Assembly: GCA_910586215.1 (NCBI GenBank)
Contig: CAJUGH010000009.1
Span: 62,001-126,000, forward strand
Origin: an uncultured Acetatifactor sp.
Lineage (GTDB): Bacteria; Bacillota; Clostridia; Lachnospirales; Lachnospiraceae
Reading direction: 5' to 3'
DNA: 64,000 bases
Shown piece after piece: positions 56,283 to 64,000 of this stretch (its first letter is position 1; each line of letters starts with the position of its first letter). The notes below the pieces were generated by a model, which was given only the letters and a program-made list of their open reading frames with translations, ran no database searches and was not told where the DNA came from. The translations under genes and the position numbers were made by a program.

Positions 56283-58802
56283 ATGGGCGCCATCCAGGCG
56301 GGCATAGCTTTGAACGAGGAATTTGCCAATGTGGTCAACCATGTTGTCAGTACCGTCAATATGACAATTATCAGAATCGGGAATATCCAGGAGGCATTGT
56401 CCGAACTGACGGCCCCGGAGGTGACGATCCCGGTTCACTGGAAATCTGACGGACAGGAGGTGTTCACGGGCACCGGGGTGGACAGGTTCCGGCAGGAAGT
56501 ACAGAGTGCCAATGACATGCTGCAGCAGCTATGCAGCACACAGGATGCCATTGCAAAGAGGGCGTATAACAATACTATATTTTCAACAGAGGCATTCCAG
56601 GATTTAAACAGTCTGGCAGTCAGGATGGATGATATCCGTGACAGGATCCAACAGTTAGAGAATAATCCGATGAATATCGGAACGGATATGGCAAACAGCG
56701 AACTGGAGCAGCTGCGGGCACGGCTGCAGACAGCAGTGCAGGAGCAGGGGGAACTGAATGCAGCAGTAAAGGATATGGATGTCTCTGCTGCAAATGAGGC
56801 ATATCTGAAGCTGTCACAGACAGTCGGCGAAACGGAAAGCTACATCCGGGACAATGTGGACAGCCAGGGAAGGTTTAACCAGGAAGTCCAGGAAGGGGCC
56901 GGACACATGGAAGAGCTGGCAGACAAGGTCAAGGGTGTAGTTTCTTCCTATGTAAATATGGAGAACCTGGGGAAGGCCCTGGACCTGTCAGATGGACTGG
57001 TGCGGACTACGGCCAGCCTGGACCTGGTCAATGACGGGGCACAGACCACCCAGGAACTGATGGACATGGTCTACGCGGCGGCACAGGATGCCGGGGGATC
57101 CTTCTTAGGCATGGCAGACATGGTGGTGGATCTGGGGAACAACGCAGGGAGCGCATTCGACAGTTCGGAGGAAATGGTTGCCTTTGCAGACCTGGTCCAG
57201 AAGCAGGTGGTCATGTCAGGGGCATCCCCCCAGGAGGGATCCGGTGTAATGTCACAACTGTCACAAGGCATGTCCACAGGAGCACTGGGCAGCGGGGAAG
57301 TCTCTACCATCCTGGATCAGGCACCAGCTATCGCGCGGACCATTGAATCCTCCATGGGGTGGGCAGAAGGATCCATCCTGTCCTATGCAGAACAGGGCCT
57401 TGTGACAGCAGAAGTGGTGAAAAATGCCATGTTCTGTTCCGCAGATGAGATCAATGCCAGGTTCGGGGAGATGCCGGCGACCTGGGAACAGGCCAGTAAC
57501 AGGATGCGGAATACGGCCCTGATGGCTTTCCAGCCGGTACTATTGCGGTTGAATGAACTGGTGAACAGTGAAGCGTTCCAGATTTTTGCAGGCGAAGCAG
57601 TTGAAGCAATGACGGTCCTTGCGGGGATTCTGGTGTATGTCTTAGACATGGTTCAACTGATCGGCACATTTATAGCTGACAACTGGTCAGTCATCAGTCC
57701 CATTGTTTATGGAATTGTTGCGGCCCTGGCGGTATATTATGGGTGGATACTCGCCTTAAATGCCATAGAACTGGTCAGCAAGGGAATCCAACTGGCCGTG
57801 GCTGCAGCAAAGACTTTAATGGCCGTGGCAACAGGCGGACTGACGGCAGCGACTATAGCAGAGACTGGTGCGCAGACCGGGCTGAATGCAGCCCTGGCAG
57901 CCTGCCCGATTGTGTGGATTATTGTGCTTATCATTGCCTTGATTGCCATTATTTTTGCCGTATGTAATGCAATTGCAAAAATGACAGGTGTGGCAAGTTC
58001 CGGGTTCGGAGTCATAACAGGAGGGCTGAATGTAGTGATTCAGTTTTTTAAAAACCTGGCAATGTCCGTGATGAACATTACAATTGGTATCGGTTGCGCC
58101 TTAGATGCGCTTGGTAAGAACATGATTGCAGCTTTTTTCAATGCAATATGTTCTGTCAAATCATTTTTTATAGGTCTTCTTGCAACAGGTCTGACGGTCA
58201 TCGAAGGGATCTGCGAAGCGCTTAATAAGCTGCCATTTGTGGAAATAGATTATTCGGGAATTAGTACTGCTGCAGACCTTTTTGCAGCAGAGGCAGCCAG
58301 GATAGAGGGGAGTAAATTGCCATATGCCGATATTGGAGATGCCTTTCACCAGGGTATGAGCACTTTTGATACCTTCCAGGACGGGTGGGCCTCCGATGCC
58401 TTTGCAGCTGGCGCAGCATGGGGAGATGGAATCGCGGATGGCATGGGCAACTTCAACCTGTCAGATGTCCTGGGCGGCGAAGGGCTGCCAGACAAGGAAC
58501 CATTCGGGCCTTACTACGAGGGGCCCATAGAGGATTCCGGCCTTGGGGACAATGTGGGCAGCATCGCCGGGGATACCTGTGCCATCAAGGACTCCATGGA
58601 CATTGCCCAGGAGGACCTGAAGTACTTGCGGGACATTGCGGAGCAGGAGGCAGTGAACCGGTACACACTGGCAGAGGTGAAGGTGGAACAGACGAACCAC
58701 AACAATATAAATGGCAGTATGGACCTGGACGGTGTTGTGTCCGGGCTGACAGATGCGGTGAATGAAGCCGTTGCCAATATCACAGAGGGGGTGCATGCAT
58801 AA
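56283..58802 (+). CDS. xkdO: tape measure protein of the contractile tail (XkdO-like)
   Basis: The ATG at 56283 follows AGGTGG; a GTG at 56274 is also possible. The 839-residue protein has an N-terminal helical part, a tape-measure core (MADMVVDLGNNAGSAFDSSE, SGASPQEGSGVMSQLSQG, LDQAPAIARTIESSMG), strong hydrophobic segments (about residues 440-640) and an acidic/Gly-rich end. Its length predicts a tail near 125 nm, using 0.15 nm per residue as an estimate. Different from, and shorter than, the tape measure of the F-type locus. Confidence 0.88.
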   Translation: MGAIQAGIALNEEFANVVNHVVSTVNMTIIRIGNIQEALSELTAPEVTIPVHWKSDGQEVFTGTGVDRFRQEVQSANDMLQQLCSTQDAIAKRAYNNTIFSTEAFQDLNSLAVRMDDIRDRIQQLENNPMNIGTDMANSELEQLRARLQTAVQEQGELNAAVKDMDVSAANEAYLKLSQTVGETESYIRDNVDSQGRFNQEVQEGAGHMEELADKVKGVVSSYVNMENLGKALDLSDGLVRTTASLDLVNDGAQTTQELMDMVYAAAQDAGGSFLGMADMVVDLGNNAGSAFDSSEEMVAFADLVQKQVVMSGASPQEGSGVMSQLSQGMSTGALGSGEVSTILDQAPAIARTIESSMGWAEGSILSYAEQGLVTAEVVKNAMFCSADEINARFGEMPATWEQASNRMRNTALMAFQPVLLRLNELVNSEAFQIFAGEAVEAMTVLAGILVYVLDMVQLIGTFIADNWSVISPIVYGIVAALAVYYGWILALNAIELVSKGIQLAVAAAKTLMAVATGGLTAATIAETGAQTGLNAALAACPIVWIIVLIIALIAIIFAVCNAIAKMTGVASSGFGVITGGLNVVIQFFKNLAMSVMNITIGIGCALDALGKNMIAAFFNAICSVKSFFIGLLATGLTVIEGICEALNKLPFVEIDYSGISTAADLFAAEAARIEGSKLPYADIGDAFHQGMSTFDTFQDGWASDAFAAGAAWGDGIADGMGNFNLSDVLGGEGLPDKEPFGPYYEGPIEDSGLGDNVGSIAGDTCAIKDSMDIAQEDLKYLRDIAEQEAVNRYTLAEVKVEQTNHNNINGSMDLDGVVSGLTDAVNEAVANITEGVHA

Positions 58803-59492
58803 ATGGCTGGAAACGGATATGCTTTTTACCTGGACAAATGTCTGCTGCCAGTCCCCCCTTCCAAACTGGAAGTGAAGATCAACAATGGGAACAAGTCCAT
58901 GAAGCTAATCAATGAGGGAGAGATCAATATCCTGAAAAAGGCAGAACTGACAGATATTGAGTTTACCTGCGGGATCCCCCAGGTAGAGTATCCCTTTGCG
59001 GTCTATAAGGAAGGATTCAAGAGGGCTGAGTATTTTCTGGACTATTTTGAAGCGCTGAAGAACAGCAGGAAGCCATTCCAGTTCATTGTCTGCCGCAGCC
59101 TGCCAGACGGCGGGAAACTGTTCCACACGAACATGAAGGTGACACTGGAGGACTACAGGATTGCGGAAGAGGCGAAGAACGGATTTGACGTTGAGGTAAA
59201 AGTGAAGCTGAAACAGTGGCGGGACTATGGCACCAAGACGGTGAACATCACCATGACAGGCTCCAGGCCCCAGGGAGCCGTGGAACCCCAGCGGGATACA
59301 GCCTCATCACCGGCACCTGCACAGGCATCCATGTACACGGTGGTAAAGGGGGACTGCCTGTGGAACATTGCCAAGAAGTTCTACGGCAATGGTTCCAGGT
59401 ATACCGTGATCTACGATGCAAACCGGGAAGTCATCGGCGGGAATCCCAACAGGATCTATCCGGGACAGGTACTCACTATCCCGGCAATGTAA
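58803..59492 (+). CDS. xkdP: LysM-domain baseplate/tube-end protein (XkdP-like)
   Basis: The ATG directly follows the tape measure stop. The 229-residue protein has an N-terminal domain typical of XkdP (LDKCLLPVPPSKLEVKINNG, LTDIEFTCGIPQVEYPFAVY) and a C-terminal LysM domain (YTVVKGDCLWNIAKKFYGNG, GGNPNRIYPGQVLTIPAM). It is the gp53-like spacer between tube and spike hub; LysM may hold or contact peptidoglycan. Confidence 0.9.
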   Translation: MAGNGYAFYLDKCLLPVPPSKLEVKINNGNKSMKLINEGEINILKKAELTDIEFTCGIPQVEYPFAVYKEGFKRAEYFLDYFEALKNSRKPFQFIVCRSLPDGGKLFHTNMKVTLEDYRIAEEAKNGFDVEVKVKLKQWRDYGTKTVNITMTGSRPQGAVEPQRDTASSPAPAQASMYTVVKGDCLWNIAKKFYGNGSRYTVIYDANREVIGGNPNRIYPGQVLTIPAM

Positions 59493-59508
59493 GGAAGGAG
59501 ATAATCCA

Positions 59509-60489
59509 GTGGATGTTGAACTTTTGATTGCAAATGATACGGGTACAAGGGCATACCTGCCTCCTGTGGAGGAAGGGATCGAGTGGCTGACGGAGAGACG
59601 GAGTACTCCGGGGAAACTGACATTTACGGTCCTGGGGGAGGATGCCCCCGGCTTTTCCGAGGGCAGTGCTGTCCGGCTGAAGGTGGATGGGGATGATATC
59701 TTCTACGGCTTTGTGTTCCAGCAGGGCAGGGACAGGGACAGGACCATCAAGGTCACTGCCTATGACCAGCTGCGGTACTTGAAGAATAAGGATACCTATG
59801 TCTATGAGAACAAGACGGCGGCACAGTTTATCCGGATGGTGGCAGCAGATTTTGCACTAGAGACAGGAACCATAGCGGATACCGCATTTACCATCCAGTC
59901 CCGGGTAGAGGAGAATACATCGCTGTATGAAATGATAGAGAATGCCCTTGACCTGGAACTGACCAACAGTGGGGAATTGTATGTGTTCTATGACGATTTC
60001 GGGAAACTGACACTGCGGCATCTGTCAGACATGTATGTGGGCAGGCCAGATGCATATCTGATGATTGATGAGGAGACGGGGGAGAATTTTGACTATACAT
60101 CATCCATTGATGGTGACACCTACAACAAGATAAAACTGACCTATGATAATGAAGACACAGGAACCCGGGAGGTATACATTGCCCAGGATGGCACCAACAT
60201 CAACAGATGGGGCATCTTACAGTATTTTGACACCCTGTCCAAGGGGGAGAATGGCCAGGCCAAGGCAGATGCCCTGCTGAAACTGTATGACAGGAAGACC
60301 AGGACCTTGAAGATCACCAATGCCATAGGGGACAACAGGGTGCGGGCCGGATCCATGGTGGTCATCCGTCTCGACCTGGGAGACACGAAACTAAGCCATT
60401 TCATGCTGGTGGAATCCTGCAGGCATACCTACAGGCAGGGGGAACACTGGATGGATCTGACACTGAAGGGGGGTGAGTTCGTTGGCTGA
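59509..60489 (+). CDS. xkdQ: hub/baseplate protein (XkdQ-like, gp27-type)
   Basis: The GTG at 59509 follows AAGGAAGGAG; an earlier in-frame start would overlap the LysM gene. The 326-residue protein has the XkdQ pattern (STPGKLTFTVLGEDAPGFSE, GDDIFYGFVFQQGRDRDRTI, VTAYDQLRYLKNKDTYVYE, DGDTYNKIKLTYDNEDTGTR). It forms the trimeric hub to which the spike or cell-wall-degrading proteins attach. It overlaps the next gene by 17 bases. Confidence 0.88.
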   Translation: MDVELLIANDTGTRAYLPPVEEGIEWLTERRSTPGKLTFTVLGEDAPGFSEGSAVRLKVDGDDIFYGFVFQQGRDRDRTIKVTAYDQLRYLKNKDTYVYENKTAAQFIRMVAADFALETGTIADTAFTIQSRVEENTSLYEMIENALDLELTNSGELYVFYDDFGKLTLRHLSDMYVGRPDAYLMIDEETGENFDYTSSIDGDTYNKIKLTYDNEDTGTREVYIAQDGTNINRWGILQYFDTLSKGENGQAKADALLKLYDRKTRTLKITNAIGDNRVRAGSMVVIRLDLGDTKLSHFMLVESCRHTYRQGEHWMDLTLKGGEFVG

Positions 60490-60925
60490 TGCAAATGGAC
60501 TGGTGAAGGCGCTGAAAATGGCAGCACGGGACGAGAGGGAGGCATCAAAGCCTGTCAGTGTGTTTTTCGGGGAGGTCCAGTCGGCAGATCCCCTTCGGAT
60601 CAGCGTGGAACAGAAGATGGTATTGGGAGAAGCCCAGCTTGTGCTGACCAGAAATGTGACAGATTATGACATGAATGTCACAATGGATTGGGAGACGGAG
60701 CAGGAGAGGGAGGATCATTTCCACAAAGTCCATATACAGGGCGGGGATGGGGGCAACACACTGGATCAGACCACAGAACCACAGTCCGGGGGACATACCC
60801 ATGCCGTGGCCGGGAAAAAGCAGATGACGGTCCATAACGCCTTGAAGGCTGGAGATGCAGTCATCCTGCTGCGGCAGCAGGAAGGACAGAAATTTGTGGT
60901 CATGGACAGGATAGGTATGCTGTAA
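60473..60925 (+). CDS. xkdR: baseplate protein (XkdR-like, DUF2577)
   Basis: The 150-residue product starts at the GTG at 60473, overlapping the hub gene. It has an OB-fold-like strand pattern (PVSVFFGEVQSADPLRISVE, QKMVLGEAQLVLTRNVTDYD) and an insert with SGGHTHAVAG. DUF2577 proteins are the probable spike or spike-adaptor of PBSX-like tails. Order matches PBSX xkdQ-R-S-T-U. Confidence 0.85.
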   Translation: MSSLADANGLVKALKMAARDEREASKPVSVFFGEVQSADPLRISVEQKMVLGEAQLVLTRNVTDYDMNVTMDWETEQEREDHFHKVHIQGGDGGNTLDQTTEPQSGGHTHAVAGKKQMTVHNALKAGDAVILLRQQEGQKFVVMDRIGML

Positions 60926-61026
60926 AGGTTCAAGGATTCCATTGGATCAAGAGAACCTATGTAGACTGGTATGCCCTGGGAAGGGTGTGTGAACACCCCT
61001 CTTTAAGCGGGCGTGGGGGTATAAGT

Positions 61027-61431
61027 ATGATTCCTGCAATGGGAAATTTTTTAAAACAGGATTTTGAGATGGAAGAACAGCCGGGACTGACCTATAGGAT
61101 GGATCTGGACGGTGACGGGGTACGGGGATATGTGGACGGAAGGGAGGCTGTGAAACAGGCTGTATTCCGTATCCTGCAGACAGAGCGCTACCAGTATATC
61201 ATTTATCCCTGGTGGTATGGCATGGAAACCATAGACCTATACGGGGAGCCTGTGGAATGGGTATGCGCGGAACTGGAGAGAAGGATCACGGAGGCCCTGC
61301 TTGTGGATTCCAGGATTACCGGGGTGACGGATTTTGTACATGATACCAGTGTGAAGGGGGTAGTCCACACCACATTCACCACACATAGCATTTACGGTGA
61401 CATTCCGGCAGAAAGAGAGGTGAATATCTAG
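61027..61431 (+). CDS. xkdS: baseplate wedge protein (XkdS-like, DUF2634, gp25-type)
   Basis: The ATG at 61027 follows GGGGGT; an in-frame start at 60985 has none and lies in a spacer with a GGGTGT/ACACCC hairpin. The 134-residue protein has the gp25/DUF2634 pattern (REAVKQAVFRILQTERYQYI, YPWWYGMETIDLYGEPVEWV, ERRITEALLVDSRITGV). It starts sheath assembly at the baseplate. The next gene begins directly after its stop. Confidence 0.88.
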   Translation: MIPAMGNFLKQDFEMEEQPGLTYRMDLDGDGVRGYVDGREAVKQAVFRILQTERYQYIIYPWWYGMETIDLYGEPVEWVCAELERRITEALLVDSRITGVTDFVHDTSVKGVVHTTFTTHSIYGDIPAEREVNI

Positions 61432-62634
61432 ATGTATGAGAATATGACAGATGATTTCCTGCGGGGGCGGATGCTGTCCCGGGTGCCGGATGGGCTGGAC
61501 AAGAGACCCAGCGCACTGATCCATGACACGATCGGGCCTACGGCCAATGAACTGGCAATCCTGTATGTGGAACTGGAATATCTGGTCAGGAATTCCTATG
61601 GGGACACGGCGGCAAAGGAGTTCCTGGTCCTGCTCTGTAAGGACAGGGGGATTACCCCGGAACCTGCAACCCATGCCGTACTGGAAGGCATTTTTAAGCC
61701 GGATACCATGGATATGACAGGGAGACGTTTTAACATCGGGGAGATGAACTATACCGTCACAGAGCAGATTGCCCCGGGACGGTACCAGGTACAATGCGAA
61801 TCTCTGGGAACCGTGGGTAACCAGTACCTGGGAAAAATGATACCCATGGAATACATCCAGGGGCTGGAGACTGCTGAACTGAGGCAGATTCTGGTACCGG
61901 GGGAGGACGAGGAGGATACAGAGCACCTGCGCCAGCGTTATTTTGACAGCTTCAAGGAACAATCCTTCGGGGGTAACCGTGCGGATTATCTGGTAAAGGT
62001 AAAGGCAATGGAAGGCGTCGGCAATGTAAAAGTCACCCGGGAATGGAATGGTGACATCCACCCGGCAGACATGATTCCTGGCAGCGCAGTGAAGGCCTGG
62101 TATGATTCGGCCATTGGGACTGTGCCAGAGGAAGTGGCACCATGGCTGTCAGCTATCTATCTGGCAGCAAGTGGGGGAAAACTCACTGTAGGCGGCACAG
62201 TGCTGGTCACAGTGGTCAATTCCAATGACTTCGGGGAGGCAAGCACTGTCCTGCTGGATAAGATCCAGACCATGCTTGACCCAGAGGAAAATGCCGGGGA
62301 AGGGTACGGCCTGGCACCTATCGGGCACGTTGTCAGGGTCAGGAGTGCGCAGCCTGTGGGGATACAGGTAACAACCTCTCTGACATACGAGGAAGGCTAT
62401 TCCTGGAACATCTTGAAAACATCTATTATGGAGGCAGTGGAGGCTTACCTGCTGGAACTTAGGAGGGAGTGGGCAGACAACAGCTTCCTTGTGGTCCGGG
62501 CCAGCCAGGTGGAAGCCCGTATCCTGGCAGTGAAAGGTGTGGCTGACATAGCCAATACCAGGCTGAACGGCACTGCCGGCAATGTGACACTGGGTGCGTA
62601 TGAGATCCCGGTAATGGGAGGTATGGACGGATGA
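61432..62634 (+). CDS. xkdT: baseplate wedge protein J-like (XkdT-like, gp6-type)
   Basis: The 400-residue protein matches the baseplate J family (GLDKRPSALIHDTIGPTANE, AKEFLVLLCKDRGITPEPAT, TEHLRQRYFDSFKEQSFGGN, RADYLVKVKAMEGVGNVKVT). It forms the ring of baseplate wedges. It overlaps the next gene by four bases (ATGA). Confidence 0.93.
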   Translation: MYENMTDDFLRGRMLSRVPDGLDKRPSALIHDTIGPTANELAILYVELEYLVRNSYGDTAAKEFLVLLCKDRGITPEPATHAVLEGIFKPDTMDMTGRRFNIGEMNYTVTEQIAPGRYQVQCESLGTVGNQYLGKMIPMEYIQGLETAELRQILVPGEDEEDTEHLRQRYFDSFKEQSFGGNRADYLVKVKAMEGVGNVKVTREWNGDIHPADMIPGSAVKAWYDSAIGTVPEEVAPWLSAIYLAASGGKLTVGGTVLVTVVNSNDFGEASTVLLDKIQTMLDPEENAGEGYGLAPIGHVVRVRSAQPVGIQVTTSLTYEEGYSWNILKTSIMEAVEAYLLELRREWADNSFLVVRASQVEARILAVKGVADIANTRLNGTAGNVTLGAYEIPVMGGMDG

Positions 62635-63173
62635 TAAGGGAAATAGAACTGTTGGCGTATTTACCGCCTTTTATGCAGAAATACCAGGAACCTGCGGCAG
62701 CGCTGGAGGCAGTGGATCCGGAATTTGCCATTGCCTGGGATGCGGCCCACAGGATCCTGTACAACCATTTCATCTCCACTGCGGACGAATATGGGATCAG
62801 GCGGTTCGAAAAGCTGCTGGACATCCGTCCCACAGAAGAGGACACCCTGGAAAGCAGACGGTCCAGGGTGCAGAGCAAATGGTTCAGCAAGCTGCCCTAT
62901 ACCCTGCGGATACTGGTCCAGAAGCTTACGGTACTGTGTGGCGGCACGGATTTTACATTGACAGATAATTTCGGGGAAGGTTATACCCTTACACTGGGAA
63001 CCGCCCTGGAACTGTATGGACAGGTAGAAGAACTGGCAGACATGCTGGATCATCTGCTTCCATGCAATATCACCACCAGTGTCAGCAATACACTGCCAGG
63101 CCAGACAGCAGGGAAGATTTGTGTATATTGCGGGATTGCCATTGCACAGGATATGATTATCTCATCCCAGTGA
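62631..63173 (+). CDS. xkdU: baseplate/tail protein (XkdU-like, YmfQ/DUF2313, gp7-type)
   Basis: The 180-residue protein matches the XkdU family (LPPFMQKYQEPAAALEAVDP, LYNHFISTADEYGIRRFEKL, LDIRPTEEDTLESRRSRVQS, KWFSKLPYTLRILVQKLTVL). It completes the wedge with XkdT and carries fibre attachment. It is followed by the family B tandem and then the fibre gene. Confidence 0.9.
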   Translation: MIREIELLAYLPPFMQKYQEPAAALEAVDPEFAIAWDAAHRILYNHFISTADEYGIRRFEKLLDIRPTEEDTLESRRSRVQSKWFSKLPYTLRILVQKLTVLCGGTDFTLTDNFGEGYTLTLGTALELYGQVEELADMLDHLLPCNITTSVSNTLPGQTAGKICVYCGIAIAQDMIISSQ

Positions 63174-63174
63174 A

Positions 63175-63456
63175 CGGAATGAAGATTTTCTAGGGTTGTA
63201 AAAGAGGGGTGTTTACACACCCTCTTCGTACACAGCCTAAGAAAATCTAAATTATTCCGGGAAGGATGCCAAAGGAGGGCATTCTTCTCACAGATTGTTT
63301 GTGCCGATTGCATCGGCAGGGTGAAAAGTGTGAAGAGAATTTCTAAGTCTGCAAAGTACACAGACTAAGAAATTCTAAAACTTCACACAGAAGAACGCAA
63401 GGACAGCGTTCTTCATTGATTGTTTGTGCTGCCAAAGGCAGCATGTCTGGAAGTTT
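63175..63456 (+). repeat. repeat family B, copy B3 (tandem of two units)
   Basis: Unit one is closed by CGGAAT/ATTCCG (63175-63180, 63254-63259) with AGATTTTCT/AGAAAATCT and AAGAGGGGTG/CACACCCTCTT type pairing inside. GAAGGATGCC/GGCATTCTTC and TGCCGAT/ATCGGCA follow. Unit two is closed by GTGTGAAG/CTTCACAC (63328-63335, 63381-63388) with AGAATTTCT/AGAAATTCT, the compensated version of the stem in unit one. It is followed by AAGAACGC/GCGTTCTT (63391-63413) and TGCTGCC-AAA-GGCAGCA (63427-63443). GATTGTTTGTGC precedes the last hairpin in both units. It lies within the tail operon, 83 bases before the fibre gene. Confidence 0.75.
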
Positions 63457-63538
63457 GGAAGAAAAAACAAAATAATGAATGGAAGCCCGCAGGAGGGTGT
63501 GTCAATACACACCTTCCAGTGGGCAGGGAGGTATAAAC

Positions 63539-64000
63539 ATGGCAGAATTTACAAAACTTTTGGTGACAGACAGAGGCAGCGAACTGGTCATGAAAGCCCT
63601 GCAGGGAAAAGGTATCATCCGTTTTACCAGGCTCGCTGCATCTTCCAGGCAATACCAGGAAGAAGATATCAAGGGGCTGACATCCCTGGAAGATATCAGG
63701 CAGCAGGGTGACATTTCTGAAATAGAAGCAGAGAGCAGCAGTTCCATCAGGCTGAGGGTGGCCCTGCCCAACATAGATCTGACAGAAGGATATTACATAA
63801 GGACTGTGGGACTGTATGCCAATGACCCGGACGAAGGGGAAATCCTGTATGGGGTGTCCATGGAGACATCGGCGGGAGGCTGTTATGTGCCAGCCTACAA
63901 CCACCAGATCGTATCCAGCCTGTATTTCCATATATCTGTGGCTGTAGGAAATGCAGAAAATGTATCTTTGGAGGTTGATGCCGGGGCGTTGGTTACGAGA
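63539..64000 (+). CDS. tail fibre protein, N-terminal part (runs off the window)
   Basis: The ATG follows GGGAGGT. The 154 visible residues (MAEFTKLLVTDRGSELVMKA, IRFTRLAASSRQYQEEDIKG, IRLRVALPNIDLTEGYYIRT, VGLYANDPDEGEILYGVSME) match the N-terminal attachment domain of PBSX/P2-type tail fibres. The receptor-binding end, and any lysis genes that usually follow, lie beyond the right edge. A GTGTGT/ACACAC-type hairpin lies just before the ribosome binding site. Confidence 0.85.
   Translation, partial: MAEFTKLLVTDRGSELVMKALQGKGIIRFTRLAASSRQYQEEDIKGLTSLEDIRQQGDISEIEAESSSSIRLRVALPNIDLTEGYYIRTVGLYANDPDEGEILYGVSMETSAGGCYVPAYNHQIVSSLYFHISVAVGNAENVSLEVDAGALVTR

Overview
The window looks like the chromosome of a Gram-positive, low-oxygen gut bacterium of the class Clostridia, most likely a Lachnospiraceae member. 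The pointers are strong purine-rich ribosome binding sites with many GTG/TTG starts, sigma-A promoters close to consensus, BlaI/M56 and DUF4179 anti-sigma regulators, rubrerythrin and a rubredoxin-fused flavoprotein, a sulfatase paired with an anaerobic sulfatase-maturating enzyme, and PBSX-type (Xkd) tail genes. The family assignment is an inference from gene content. Two tRNAs are present (Pro-CGG and Lys-CUU); there is no rRNA, CRISPR array, integrase or intact transposase. Layout, left to right. 0-4.4 kb: end of an LCP cell-wall ligase gene, a small membrane protein, a CapA-like lipoprotein, an aldo/keto reductase with ferredoxin tail, and an AraC regulator. 4.7-10.5 kb: an AI-2E-type permease, an AT-rich two-gene AbiL/RloAB-like phage-defence module, an O-antigen-ligase-like membrane protein and a small anchored helical protein. 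10.6-19.5 kb: sugar acetyltransferase, DsbA-like protein, LytTR regulator, a three-gene ABC-2 exporter, an alpha/beta hydrolase, a truncated sugar-binding protein and a pectinesterase. 19.6-32.5 kb: a headless non-contractile (siphovirus, F-type) tail locus. A leftward lysogeny-type module (XRE repressor, ImmA-like metallopeptidase, Ltp superinfection-exclusion lipoprotein) faces a rightward tail operon (terminator, tube, frameshifted chaperone, tape measure, Dit, Gp37-like protein, two fibre/receptor-binding proteins). 32.7-51.7 kb: ordinary chromosome, including a frameshifted winged-helix glycosylase, tRNA-Pro, RlmI-like methyltransferase, a BlaI/M56 pair with its operator, an ECF sigma/anti-sigma pair, a metal permease with its Fur-family regulator, VanZ, an aromatic-acid-exporter-like protein, tRNA-Lys, oxidative-stress proteins, the sulfatase pair and a DUF89 protein. 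52-64 kb: a headless contractile (R-type, PBSX/diffocin-like) tail locus with its own XRE repressor and SOS-type boxes; it runs off the right edge inside a tail-fibre gene. The two tail loci stand out. Both begin at the tail-terminator gene, lack terminase, portal, capsid and integrase, carry a -1 frameshift signal in the tail assembly chaperone, have a strong hairpin just before the tube gene, and are read from a perfect TTGACA-N17-TATAAT promoter with repressor sites over it. They look like two independently regulated bacteriocin-type tail particles. The Ltp lipoprotein belongs to a family whose studied member blocks phage DNA entry by acting on the tape measure protein, so in the F-type locus it may act as self-immunity. 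A second layer is a set of dispersed structured repeats (families A and B, plus single elements C, D and E). They consist of several hairpins whose stems differ in sequence between copies yet stay paired, and they usually lie just upstream of a gene. Family A has five copies (3.4, 5.8, 17.1, 40.0 and 51.8 kb). Family B has three loci (4.5, 15.1 and 63.2 kb), the last a tandem of two units. I do not recognise either family by name.
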